Assembly: GCA_002812745.2 (NCBI GenBank)
Contig: NCSJ02000049.1
Span: 118,464-182,463 of the forward strand
Origin: Scytalidium lignicola
Lineage: Eukaryota; Ascomycota; Leotiomycetes
Length of the DNA: 64,000 nt
Direction: 5' to 3'
This document shows positions 45,874 through 57,892 of this stretch, piece after piece. The notes beneath the pieces are model-generated. The model was not told the DNA's origin. It did no database searches and was given only the letters and a program-made list of their open reading frames with translations. Both the position numbers and the translations under genes were made by a program. The number at the start of each line of letters is the position of its first letter. The first letter of the stretch is position 1.

Positions 45874-46702
45874 TTACATGACAACACCGGAGTTGCTGGC
45901 AATACGCTGCATAGTTATTAGCCCTATTGAAGTAAAAGTTTGTACTATAAGGCAACTTACTGGCCATAACTCAGCTGCCTCCTTTCCAACTGGGCCCGTG
46001 ATAGCTGAGCCCTTCATCTCGCCCTTGGGGTTGACAATCTATGAGGGGAAAAATATCAGCAACATATTCCTTCTCCATATAATATATACAGTCCATCTCA
46101 ATCCTTCACGTAGCCGAGATACTGTCTTGCCTGGAAGATATTCCATAAAATTGGGCCATAATCTACTGGAAACAAAGAGAGATCCACTCACCACACCAGC
46201 ATTATCCTCAAAGTATAAGAAAACACCATCTGTTCGCTTCCATGGCTTGCTTTGACGGACAATAACAGCGGGCATGACCTTCTTTCTTAACTCGGGCTTT
46301 CCCTTCTTGACTGTAGCCATAACCATATCACCAACACCACCAGCAGGCAGACGGTTCAAACGCGCACCAATACCCTTTACGGAGATGATGTAGAGATTTC
46401 GCGCACCCGAGTTATCGCAGCAGTTCATGACGGCACCACTGTAATCCTAGCATTAGCTCCTATTCCTTTTTTCCTTCCACGCCTCAGAAGCCCTCATTGA
46501 AAACTCGCAATCATGGATCGGATATTGAAACGTACACTGGAAGACCCAGGGTCATCTTGAGCTTGCCACCGGGGGCACCACGTCTGTTGAATAAAACATG
46601 TCAGCAACTTCGAAACTGTTAAAATCGCGACCATATTGGCAATGCGGCCACGACCAATTCTAGCAGATTTTGGGAAGGAAAGACGTACGATAGCTTGGCC
46701 AT
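45874..46702 (-). CDS. RPL23: 60S ribosomal protein L23 (uL14)
   Basis: Predicted 139-aa protein from five exons: 46702-46689, 46583-46536, 46438-46192, 46038-45961 and 45906-45874. The product reads [20 protein letters not shown], then [59 protein letters not shown] and the end [10 protein letters not shown], matching the highly conserved eukaryotic uL14. Length is exactly that of the family. The first exon is only 14 bases and the last 33. Introns are about 55-153 bases. It sits on the large ribosomal subunit near the subunit interface. Confidence 0.97.
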
Positions 46703-47592
46703 TTCGACGGGTTATCTTTGAATGGTTATGATTTCAAAGATTTATGCGTCGTCGCTGTATTTGTCGGGATGTGGATGTTGTAGTGAGTTGAGGCACATAT
46801 GCAAAATTAGGAAAACCCTAATCGGAGATTAAGCGAGCCCACAACGAGTAAAAAAATTTGAGCACGTCTCACCAAATCACTTTGATAAGATCGTACGAGA
46901 AGTACGTATAACAAAAGTAATGCTATTGTTGATTCAGGAAACATATATATTATGATAATTATCAAAAGAAAAGTGAAACCAATGAATCCCTCTAATTGTT
47001 AGCATTCTTGGTCCCGAAATTTTTTTCTACCTCAACTAAAGGAATAATTCAGGTTGTAAACCTTCATTCTATTGCTAGATCTAAATACAAGGCGTGGAAG
47101 ATGAAAAGATTCGAGATCCATAATGTCACAAGGATCGGACGTAATTCAAAAATCCGATATTGGGAACCTCCAAGGTTTGCTCCTCCCTTTGGCCATAAAC
47201 GCCGTTTACTCCTGAGACGCCATGCTCAGATGTACCCCGCCATTGTGGTATGCTCGTAATGAAAACCAGTATATGAAATAGTACATGCCGCTCTCGTCCG
47301 CTAAGATAGATGCAGACGAGAGATATTCCAGATTAGCCACTATAGGGTCGACCCCATAGTGAATCGTCTGATGAGTTTGCTAAGGAACATGCAAACCTTC
47401 GCCGTCTTTGACAGAGTTTGTCATTGCAATAAAGTGCTTCAATCATGTCTTGGACCAAGGTTGGGTCTCCCAGACTCTGGAATAAGATAGTTTGAACTTA
47501 GAAGCTGCGGAAGTCCGATGAGAAGAGATCACAAAGCGAGAAAATAGGGGCGGATAACCCCTATCTTGCCATTAAAAGAGAAACAAGCTCTT
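46703..47592. other. RPL23 promoter and RPD3 3' side, with two palindromes
   Basis: 890 bases. Close together near the RPD3 end are an 8-base stem hairpin (CTCTCGTC at 47291 with GACGAGAG at 47315) and a 24-base near-perfect palindrome at 47338-47361 centred on GGGTCGACCC. No coding signal. Confidence 0.5.
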
Positions 47593-49733
47593 TCAAGACG
47601 GAGATTGCTTAACTGCTTCCTCTGTAGCTACTTCAGTAGACACGTCTTCTATTTTCCGTTCGATCTCTCCTTCTTCCTTTACTACCATAGCATCTTGTGG
47701 AACTGGTTCTGCCGCAACCTTGACTGCATCAGATATCGTTGTTGACTGCTCAGGGGTAGGAGAAGGCGGTGCAGCTACAGGGTTTGGTGATGCTGATGGT
47801 GGTCCGTCGGCTGGGGTTACCGGTTCTTTTGATTTTTCTTCTTCGGCAGCAGGCTCCGTCATTTCAACATCTCCTTCATTATCAACAAGAGGAGCTACTG
47901 ATGGTACGCCAGATGCTACATTTGAGGGACCATTGTCTGCAGTTCCAACTGGATTGGCATCTAATGCTTTCTTCTCCATGAGTTCTGCGTTGACTTCAGC
48001 ATTTGCAGCGGTTGCCATTGCAGTGACCTCTTCGTCGACTTCATTGTGAACCTCTGGAGTGGCAAGGCCGCTATCCATCTCAATATCTGAAGCCACTGCG
48101 TTTGCGTTTTGGTAGTCCATAATATTCCGTCTCTTTTGTACTCCATTCTGGATTCGAACGCCATTGGTATGAGATTCTTCTTCGTCTTCACTCTCGTCTA
48201 ATTCATCATCTCTAGCGATACTTTGGTCCCAGCGCCGTTTCGTGGTCCGCTTATCCTTATTTTCATCATCATCAAGGTCATCGAGTTCAGCTTCATCCTC
48301 ATCAGTGCCTCCCAGTATGGTTGTGCGAGGAACTTCCGTCATTTGAACAGATGGTGCGTGAGCTGTCTTTTTGAGATTTTCAATAACCTGAGTCTTAATT
48401 TTCTCAAGGTAATCTCTCGAGTTTGCATTTTCCATATTAGAGGCGCGAACATCAAGCTCATAATCTGGGCCGTAATACTATATCATACATTAGAACCTAA
48501 CAACCATGATGTTGGGGCATTACAAACCTCATAATACTCATTGTATGGAAGAACAGGGTCCATCTGTTCACCTACGAGAACACCAGTCTCATATGCCCAT
48601 GTACGTGCGACATTGCGCATGGTATAACCACCCCCGCCTAGAACTAATGTTGGCATACCGAAACTCTTCACGAAATTGACACAGTTTGCATGACCTCTCA
48701 TACTCAAATTGAAACAACCTAAACGATCGCCAGACAAGCTGTCTCCGCCACACTGAAGAACAATAGCTTCGGGCTGATAATAGTTCATTACGTTTTGAAT
48801 GACAGGCTCGAAAATAGACTTGTAGGTGACATCGTCGATACCGTCACGTAGAGGAAAGTTGACAGCGTAGTGTTTTCCTTGGCCAACACCAATGTCACGA
48901 AGCTCACCAGTGCCGGGGAAATATTCACCATACTTATGGAATGATACTGTCATCACCCTGTCTGTTGTGTAGAAAGCCTCTTCAACACCGTCTCCATGAT
49001 GAACATCGATATCAATATATAGCACACGCTTTTTAAACCGAAGAAGCTCAATAATGCCAAGCACGATATCTAAAAACCTGTCAGCTTAGACACAACTACA
49101 TCAAGGGTGGTTAATTTACCGTTAACATAACAGAAACCACTTGCTTCACTCTTTTTAGCATGGTGAAGACCTCCTGCCCAGTTGATCGCAATGTCGCATT
49201 TGCCGCGGTTCAGACGGGCCGCTCCCTCCATGCTGCCGCCAGCACTAATGCCACAGAATTCAAACAATCCGTCGAAGACAGGACAATCGTCGCCTACATT
49301 GTATTTTCCTTGCTCCTTGGAGAACAAATCCATATTGTCGGGAGTCACTTTCTGGAGAAAGTCGATATATTCATCGGTGTGAAACTGGGTCATTTCATGC
49401 CGAGTAGCTGGCTTTGCACGCTGTAAATTCGCTAATTAGAATCTCATTCTAATAAATCTTTCAACTTGACCTGTAACTGGGAAAATTGTGGCCAAGCAAT
49501 GAGGTGCCACAAAGCTAGAACAAATAAATAGATGACTAGCTTACATATATCTCCATCTTCTTATATACTCCATAGTTCATAATCAAACTATGGGCCAACC
49601 GAATACGATGAGGTTTCATGGGATGGCCTGCAACATAGGCGTAGTTTCCAACATCTGAGTCGTAGAAGTATGCGACTCTCTTCTTACTGCTGGGGCCGTT
49701 CGTCGGGGGATCGATCGGTGCGAAAGAAGTCAT
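47593..49733 (-). CDS. RPD3: Class I histone deacetylase Rpd3
   Basis: Predicted 638-aa enzyme from exons 49733-49545, 49420-49120, 49069-48528 and 48477-47593. The catalytic domain (about residues 18-390) has [20 protein letters not shown], the active-site [20 protein letters not shown], the zinc ligands in [31 protein letters not shown], and [19 protein letters not shown]. The C-terminal 230 residues are acidic and Ser/Pro/Ala-rich and probably disordered, longer than in yeast but common in filamentous fungi. Rpd3 removes acetyl groups from histones in repressive complexes. It is divergent from RPN11 with about 585 bases between start codons. Confidence 0.97.
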
Positions 49734-49923
49734 TTCGCAAGATTGTGAAGGGGTAACCAGTGCGATCTCGGGGTTTGAGTAATCCCAATAAAGGTGTGAA
49801 GCTGTAGAAGCTTCTTCAGCGACTGAGGTCGATTGAGATTGGAACCGTATGGAGTTCGGAACTCACACTGAGGAAGAAGAAGGGCTGGGGAATCGCAGTT
49901 ACAGGGGAGGAAGACTAGCGTCG

Positions 49924-49934
49924 GTGTTTGCCGC
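49924..49934 (-). promoter_or_regulatory. Proteasome-box-like site (RPD3 side)
   Basis: On the minus strand it reads GGCGGCAAAC, one base away from the yeast proteasome-associated control element GGTGGCAAA bound by Rpn4. It lies about 190 bases upstream of the RPD3 start. Confidence 0.35.
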
Positions 49935-50218
49935 CACTTCGAACATTCCACCACAGCCTTGCGGAAGACGAAAATAAACCCGAGTATATGAAAATGCTTA
50001 AAATTAACCGTTCCCTTTTAAACAGGTTAAATTAATGTAATTTGTGTGCGGTATTGCATTTTGAGGTCAAATATATCAAGATAGGATTGTCTTTAAAACA
50101 ATACAAAAACACAATAGCAAGGCGGAATAACGAGGCTGGATCACGTGGTATTCATTATGCTGACATAATTCCCAGCCCACGACTCGCGTCAAAGCTGCCT
50201 TCTGGAGCTCAATCAACA

Positions 50219-50229
50219 GCGGCAAACAC
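50219..50229 (+). promoter_or_regulatory. Proteasome-box-like site (RPN11 side)
   Basis: AGCGGCAAACAC shares the GGCAAA core of the Rpn4 element and lies about 90 bases upstream of the RPN11 start codon, the usual place for such a site. A filamentous-fungus regulator binding it is an inference. Confidence 0.4.
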
Positions 50230-50318
50230 ATAATCTAAAACCTACAGGACGAACATCGGCCGCCCTTGACCTTCTATTCTAACGTCCTTAGGCCTTTAAA
50301 TACCATATATTCGACAAG

Positions 50319-51477
50319 ATGGATAGGTTAAATCGAATGCTGGCGAATGCCGGAAACATGGGCGGCCTTAACAGTGCCGCGCCAGGCTCTGTAAGCTTCT
50401 CTCATCATGTTGAAGCAGTCGCAATGTCTTGGTTAGCTATAGCTTGGATTCTAACAAGAAGGGAATACAGGATAATACAAGTCTGATCGATAACTCCGAA
50501 ACTGTCTACATATCCTCGCTTGCACTACTCAAGATGCTTCGGCATGGTCGAGCTGGTGTACCTATGGAAGTCATGGGCTTGATGCTGGGAGAATTTGTAG
50601 ATGACTTCACAGTACGGGTTGTGGATGTGTTTGCCATGCCGCAAAGTGGTACTGGTGTCAGTGTAGAAGCTGTGGACCCTGTTTTTCAGACGAAGATGAT
50701 GGATATGTTACGGCAGACTGGAAGGTTGGTTAATTAATTATACTACGATTCATTATTGGCGTCAGAAACTGACGAGTATATTTTTACAGGCCGGAAACTG
50801 TTGTCGGCTGGTACCATTCACATCCTGGATTTGGCTGCTGGCTCTCATCCGTTGATATCAATACCCAACAATCCTTTGAACAACTCACCCCTCGAGCTGT
50901 GGCTGTCGTGGTCGATCCCATCCAGTCAGTAAAGGGCAAGGTCGTCATCGATGCTTTCAGACTTATTAACCCCCAATCACTTATGCTTGGCCAAGAACCA
51001 CGTCAAAGTACATCTAACTTGGGACATCTCAACAAGCCATCCATCCAGGCACTCATCCACGGCCTCAACCGACATTACTACAGCATTGGCATCAACTATC
51101 GCAAAACTGCTCTAGAAGAGAACATGTTGATGAACCTACATAAGCATGTATGGACTGAAAGTCTTCAAATGGAAGATTTCCATGTAGAAGGAAATCGAAA
51201 CAAAGAGAGATTACAGAAGCTAGTTGACCTAGCAGAGGGTTATGAAAAGAGGGTGAAGGAAGAAACAGAGTTGACGAAGGATCAGTTGAAGACGAGATAT
51301 GTTGGAAAGGTGGATCCAAAGAAACATCTTGAAGATGTCGGACAGCAGATCATTGAGGACAATATCGTTTCTGTTTCTCGACAGATGATTGACAAGGAAG
51401 CGTCGGCGCCTAAGAGTAAATTCGGTGCAAATGGCCATGCAAACGGAGATAAAATGGACCTAGAAGAGGAGTTGTAA
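50319..51477 (+). CDS. RPN11: 26S proteasome lid deubiquitinase Rpn11
   Basis: Predicted 337-aa protein from exons 50319-50390, 50471-50724 and 50790-51477. The JAMM metalloprotease motif is intact: Glu57 in [12 protein letters not shown], and [14 protein letters not shown] at about residues 118-131 provides the two His, the Ser and the Asp zinc/catalytic ligands. The core ([40 protein letters not shown]) is almost invariant in eukaryotes. Rpn11 removes ubiquitin chains from substrates at the proteasome lid. The short N-terminus spliced across intron 1 ([16 protein letters not shown]) is typical of filamentous fungi. Confidence 0.98.
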
Positions 51478-54391
51478 TGATATATGCATTATAATTGTAT
51501 AATAGGCGTTCGGCATTCCCGTTGCTGCTATCCTAAGTGAGAAGTAGTTACCGGGCTTGACTAGGCAGAGGGACATTGCATCTGAGGCTATACTCAATAT
51601 AAGGTAGATCGAATATCCTTCTATAACACATTCCTGTTATTTGTTTCCTGAAAAATTCTTCTACTCTCCCTTCTTTAAGTAGAAAGAACGTTAAGTCTCA
51701 TTCACATATTTTGAGTTGCAGTACATGCCGTATAATTCAGGGATGGTCTATTCTCTGACAAACTTTCGATGTTTTGCCCTAACGCTAGGGGACTATACAC
51801 TAAGCCATATTCTCTTACTCTCCTGCAGTAATGCATACTCCTGCAGGTGACAGAATATAGTGGGTTTCCCATTGAACCATTGGTAGAATATTCTCATAAA
51901 CCGATGGAAGTGTTGGGGACATTATGCTGATCATGATAATCTTGGGCCATACAACATACGAGCTGCATTAGAATACCCTTCTCGTTGAGCATTTGCCGTT
52001 TCAATCTCCACTCGCATGGGGTAGGCCAGCCTTCCAGCCTCTTATGCTTTCACTACCCAGAGCATACGAACCACCAAAAGGCTTGTGCACTAATGGAAAT
52101 ACCCTTTCTTCCAACGAAAACGTTACAAGGCAAATACAATCTGCTTGAGTAAGTACGAAGTAAATGCAAAGAGGTTCCTTGTAATGGTTCCTGTTACTAT
52201 AGTTGTAATTAAGTTGTAGAGAACATCTATATGCAATGGAACAAAGAACTGCGGTATTTGCGACGGCCGCGGAGCTGCCAAGAATTTCACCATAATTGAG
52301 CTTCTGCATGCAGAACACCACAGAATAGGCGCTGTAGTGTGTCTCACCGCTTGAGAAGGAAGAGAACGTTGGTACAACTTAGTCACATCTCAAAAATCTA
52401 CGGAATTGACGAGGGAGCCAATTCCAGCCTTCCCTGGCTTGACTGCCCTACGTTAATCTTTCTAATAAGTGCATGATTTGGTTATCAGCCTAAGCCTTGA
52501 GACAGGATATTGTTTTCAGTGGGGGCTTATCCGAAGGGCTGGAGGCTAGACCCCCATTCATTCCCCGTCTGACAGGATATCTCCTTCCAACCAATACCTA
52601 TTCATTTCATTTATCGGGGTCAGTGAAACGTTGATTTAAACATTCTAAGCGCGACCGGACATACCCGGGGGATGATAGAATCGTACTTGCTGCAGATGTA
52701 CTTCACATCTCCAGGAAACTCCTTGCTCTTAGCGCTGTTGATGTCGTTCATGTGGCACATCTTGTGTCACCTTCTAGAATTAGACATGAATGCATATTTT
52801 CTCATTGATCAACTTCATAGTGGCGGTCAGCCACCAATAATGGTCCGCATAACTAGATCCCATTAAAGTGGTAGCCTTCTCTGGGCGGTCAAGAAGGTTG
52901 CACGGCAAACGGTTACTATATGTGTCTTTGCGTATTCGCAAATAGAATAATGGCAAAATGGACCACAAGACGAGGACCATGTTTCCACTAAGGCGGGGTT
53001 TGCAAACAGTAATAGCCCATATGACTTCACACGGTAGATTCAACTGCAGCATGACCTTGATCCACCCAGTAAAGGTTTCAGACTATGCCCAAGTAGTTCA
53101 TAGATATGGAATCTAGGCTGCTTTCTCAATATTCCCATGTGAGACTTGATTGCGGGTTGGAAGACTGCGACAGTTGCGTTATATCCACGGGATAAGAACT
53201 TCTGAGAGTTAATCAAAAAGGAACCAATGAACCCGCTCTCTGTAATTCTCGGGGGGATTGAAAACCCTTGTATGCAGGACATTAGGTTTTGTACACCATC
53301 ATGGGCCTTCAACCCACTTGTAGGGACACATTGGGGTCCGTTGAAAACAAGTTACGTAGACCAATCACGGCAGACACCCTAGTCATACCGTTTTCAGGTT
53401 GAAAGAAGAAATGTCACTTTGATCGTGTTTTGAAGAGTATCGCCTGTTTGTCAAACAGGTTAGATCGATACCATTGCCCTTTTTGTGCCGAACTTCTCAG
53501 ATGATTGACCAAGCCATCTAACAGAAAGCTTCTCATACACGAGAGAAACTTAAGGTACCGGTATGTTTGACGTGGTCCAAACGACAAGGGATTGCTACTG
53601 CTACTGAGAGCCTGCTTACTGCACATGCGAGAGGAAGGAAGAAGCCGTCCTGCTGGTTGTCGTGGTGTGCTTTGGTTTGTTACACAACAGCAGCGTCGTG
53701 GCTGGATTTCAATCTTCCCAGTCAGTGACCAGGTCCCTTTTGATTGCTTGCCTAAAGCGTAGATAAGACAGAACAGATTGCGACGGGAGCTTTGGACGAT
53801 GATATTTCCCTAATCCCCGAGACCTGGTCCTCATCAGCTTCTCGGTGGAACAATGATGCCTGCCCCTGAAAGATCTGCAGGATCGGAACCGAGGAACCCG
53901 TGAACAGTGCGGAGTACCGTAGCTTTACTGTACTGTATGTCGTTGTCATCAATGTTTGAGAACGGTTTCATTACCTCATCCCATCTTCTAGGATCGCTTT
54001 CATGGCTAGCTCTGGGATTCGAGGTAATCTTCACATCAATGGCAGTCTTCAGAAAAGCCACAGTAATACTGCTGGATGAGAACAGACGCCACTTTATGGA
54101 CTGAATAATAAGTTACCCGGCAGTTGAAATTTCGCATTAGTCTGCGCACTGGTCTTAAAGGGGGTTCGAGTGTAGTCTTCCGATCATGAACAGAGCGAAT
54201 AAACGACAACTAGATTCCAAAAGCTGGTTCCTTGCAGAAATACCAGTACCGCTTCCGCATGACTCCTTGGCACCATGTGCCTGCCACGTGGCGCCNAAAC
54301 GTTATTTGAGATATGCAAAAGAGAGGCTTGTTTCAATCGCACAGTAGAAGAGAGCTGAGCGTATTTGTGGTTATCGATTTATCAAAAGAAT

Positions 54392-54774
54392 TTATTCAAT
54401 GGGTTGTATCGCTCCGATTCCAGATCGAGATTTGGCTCTTGGTATCTGTACTGTTTTTATCTCTACTAGAACAATAAGCCCGGATCTAAACCGCCTGGTT
54501 GCCTTGAAGTAACCGCACATAAATCCTGGTACAAGTGCAGATCGCATTGCTGAGGTGGTGATTACTCCAATCACGAAGATGATCACATTTTCTGCGTCTC
54601 TGGGCCGCATCACAGCCGTGTTAGTGAGCTTTTGAGGCATTCTGCTACCGAAAACTTGAAAGTCCCGAGCCGTAACAGCGTTGGGAGCCGAAGCTTCCGC
54701 TGATCCATCACTCGGCTTGTGGGTCATAATCTCACGAAAATCCTCCGAAATTAGGTTCGTTCGAGTGTCACCAC
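54392..54774 (-). CDS. Hypothetical small membrane protein or terminal exon
   Basis: An acceptor-like CAG precedes 54774, and the frame then runs without a stop through GDTRTNLISEDFREIMTHK to a normal TAA/TAG/TGA end at 54392. It includes one hydrophobic stretch (NVIIFVIGVITTSAM) and a basic tail. An internal ATG at 54727 could also start it. Protein-like frames further upstream on the same strand (55127-55324 and 55423-55653) might be earlier exons, but I could not join them. No family recognised. Confidence 0.25.
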
Positions 54775-55688
54775 CTGCGTTTGTGCATCGTTAGTTGTCA
54801 AAGGCGTTGGATTCTTCATCCCTAAATTATCGTTATTAAGCGTCCTGGCAGGTGCTGTCCCCCATAATTAACACCTTTTGAAATATGCAAACTGCATGCA
54901 ATGCAATGAATACTTTTGTGCCTTTTATTCCATATAAATGCTTAACTATTCTTTTCTATATTGTGATACCGCTTTAAGCGCTTTGTCTTGTAACTTCTTT
55001 TCAGGGCTTGACCTATTTATGGCATGAAAATGACAAAATAATGTGGGGTAGGGATTCAGTCTGCAAGTAATCTACGTACCATCAGGCATAACATACTGTC
55101 GTACCCTTATATCGGTGCCGATCAATTCAAAGCCTGCAGGTTGAAATAAAATCACTCATCTTGGTGGCATCAATATTCGGTATCGAATCTGGATCAACAT
55201 TGATGTCAGGGCTTGCCAGTTTACTCTCGTAGCTCGGGATATTGATATGACTTGAACTTGATATAAGCTGGAATGGATCCGGTCTTCGGTGTCTAGACTT
55301 TTGTGTGGCCAGATAGGGTAGCACTATTACGCTCCTGATGCTTTAGGTAATGCGAGGGATGCAAACCGTTCTTTGCTAGAAATTCGTCACAGCCTAGACT
55401 AGGCCAGCCGTTGATGGTTTAATTATAAGCCAGAGGTTCCAAATTTGGATAACGGTCGTTTACCATTACTACTGTACGTACGTACTGCAGCAGCGGAAAA
55501 ACGGGAATATCCACACTCTGTACATTCCCTATTCCACAAGCGGTCGCTTTCATCGACTAGGGCGACGCTAGGAACTCGTGGAGGAGTGAGACCATTATCC
55601 ACCTTGGGGTCAGCACTCAAATATTTTCCCGGTCCAGGATAGCAAGTTAACAATGTTCGAATACCCCCAACTTTAACAAATACCCCCC

Positions 55689-55704
55689 AGTACAGTACAG
55701 TACT
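55689..55704. repeat. ACAGT short tandem repeat
   Basis: Three GTAC palindromes in an AGTACAGTACAGTAC tract, the same unit as at 5558. Confidence 0.7.
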
Positions 55705-56341
55705 TTTCTGTATGCTTGCTAGACTGCAAGACTAAAATCCGGCCCACATCGAATCCACAATAGCAAAGCAGGGCAGTTGCATATACGATTTCCCAACCAC
55801 CGGAACTTTCCCCAGTATATCTCTTTGCCCAGGATAGCCCATCAAGATATTAAGAGATCGGAGTCTAATGCCGTCGGATCAAATCATCCGGTTTTCAGCC
55901 TTGAACGCCGTTATTGATAGTCTCTGCCCATAAGAGAACCCAGGTCCATGGACACGGTAAAGCAGAAGCACCCCGGCTGTATTTGATGGTACCCCTTCTT
56001 CAAGGCTTCAAGGCGTCGTATCGTAGCCAATGGTTCCTAATCACTCATAATTATTTCCCAATGCGCAAACCTGATGCTGCACTGCTCCGTGGGTTAACGT
56101 TGGACTTCGTGCTGTTCGACCTACAGTTCCTTCGATAGGCGGTCAGCTGCATGGGATCACCACCTTTCCATCTAATTCTGTGTTGGCCTGCATATGTTTT
56201 GGTGACATTCGTTCGTATTGAGGCTGGATAATCGAATTTTTAAATAGTGACCCAGTTCCCAACGAAGGCAATCAGCCGTCGGCTTCCTTGCATGTCTTCC
56301 ACAACACTGATCTCGTAATTCCAACTTGTCGGTGTTATGTC

Positions 56342-56946
56342 TGCATGATGGAGATTGAAAACATCCAATTCACATTGGAACAGATCCTCAACTTTCATCG
56401 ATCTTGGATAACCAACTTATATGTGCAAGAATGCAAGACAGAAGAGGAGATTGTCAGTATTCTTGGAGATCGTGGTTTTCTGATAACGTTGGTGTCACCA
56501 CAAACCAATGGGCGGCTGGCGTTTAACAGCATAATAGGGTTGCCCAAATCCATCATTGCCTTGTATTATGGTCTTTGGTTACACCATCTTCACGTTCGTC
56601 AACCACAGTTCAATCGTTCCATTGCTGTGCCAATATCGATGGCTACCAGATTAGAGACCTATACGAGAAAAATCTTCCGTGCCATTGTTCAAATCAAAAT
56701 CTCTCGTCCTTCGAAGCCACTGGATTCAAATATTGGAAGAAATCGGGGAAGCTTCCGGACAAATATTGTTCCAATGACCTCCTGAAGGTCATGTGCTACC
56801 ATGGTGAGCAGTGTCACGAGGCAAGGATGAATATAGGTTGTATACCACAAGGACCAAGCCAACTCGAGATCTATTGGAAGGAGGACCAACGACATGAAAG
56901 AGTTGCCATGGGTTTGGCGCTGCATAGATATGGGACCTTTGGGTGA
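56342..56946 (+). pseudogene. Possible Clr5-domain gene relic
   Basis: The frame from about 56342 reads FHRSWITNLYVQECKTEEEI and VSILGDRGF, which resembles the Clr5 domain found at the N-terminus of many fungal proteins (W..I..LY..E.KT.EEV..I....GF). It then drifts into sequence with only weak similarity (SPQTNGRLA, GLPKS). A second frame, overlapping from 56575 to 56946, has another protein-like stretch (GFKYWKKSGKLPDKYCSND). No clean splice joins them and no start is convincing, so I treat it as decayed. The match rests on memory of the domain pattern only. Confidence 0.28.
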
Positions 56947-57892
56947 GTAATATCAGTTCCTACCACTGGATGGTATCACTTTTCGCCTTACACCTTCTAT
57001 ATCCATCAATCCACTAAACTGCATCATGACTAACTTGCAACAGGCGACGATTGAAACAAAAATATTGTATACCAATCCGAAATAGAGAAGATAAAAGGAA
57101 AAAGAAATGTGTTACAAAAGCTGACGATGGGAAAATGGGCAAAGAGCGTGATCAATGATTTTAGATGAATAAAGAGCAGGAGGAGCTTGGGAAAGGAAAA
57201 GTTAGCAAGGGAATTTCTTTTTCAGTCTTTTGTTGATTATGTTTGCTTTTTGGACTTGCTCTTTTGGAATAATTCTTAGGCACCGAAAATTAATGGGTAT
57301 AGAGTGAAAAGGAAAATTGGATATGGATATGGGAATGGGAATTGGGGGAAATGAGGGAACTTGAAGCTAGCTATAATAGACTTTCTTTTCTACCGTGATC
57401 ATGAATATGTCTCGTGAAAGAAATTGTACAGTCCATTCAGCTGCTGTCAAATAGCAAATCGTGGTTTCAAAGGGATCCCGAGTTTTTGTTCCCGTCATGC
57501 TATTATATATTTAGGTTTGTTCATTACTAATATGAATTAAATTTTGATATATAGATGAGAGAGATACATACATTGGGAGTTGGAATTTCATAAAAGAGTA
57601 ATATGGAACATAAAAGGATTATATTTCTAAGGTCATACAGACTAGTTCGAGCAGTAAAACATGCCATGCCCCTCCCATCTCAGCCAACCACGGCAAATTA
57701 TTCGTAAAATCTAATATACACCTGAGCCTGCCTATCCAGCATTGAAGCATTTTGTCCCTCCCAACGCTATTATGCTTACCAAGAAGAGGAGAGAACATAC
57801 TTATGCAAGCTCATTACCTTAAGCTAACAAAATAGTAGTATACCTTATACAAATACACCACAACTACACCACAACTACACCTTGACACTCAT

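Larger units (their letters stand above)
49734..50318. other. Divergent promoter, RPD3 and RPN11
   Basis: Shared intergenic region of 585 bases containing an exact 11-base string, GCGGCAAACAC, once on each strand. Confidence 0.6.
51478..57892. other. Long gene-poor region with decayed frames
   Basis: 6.4 kb without a confidently supported gene. It contains a hydrophobic hypothetical exon on the minus strand (54392-54774), a possible Clr5-like relic (56342-56946), GTAC-type short repeats (53926-53938, 55471-55488, 55689-55704) and an N at 54296. Two adjoining minus-strand frames at 52780-53312 encode hydrophobic, protein-like sequence that I could not assign. The region looks like degraded accessory sequence. 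Confidence 0.45.

Noticed and set aside
45878..46255. Plus-strand frame over RPL23
   Set aside because: It is the antisense shadow of the RPL23 exons and introns.
46996..47259. Basic open frame downstream of RPD3
   Set aside because: Opens through a non-ATG codon, has no domain, and lies in the RPL23 upstream region.
52780..53312. Hydrophobic minus-strand frames suggestive of a P450 or transporter fragment
   Set aside because: No heme-binding, ExxR or transporter motif could be found, and the frames could not be joined.
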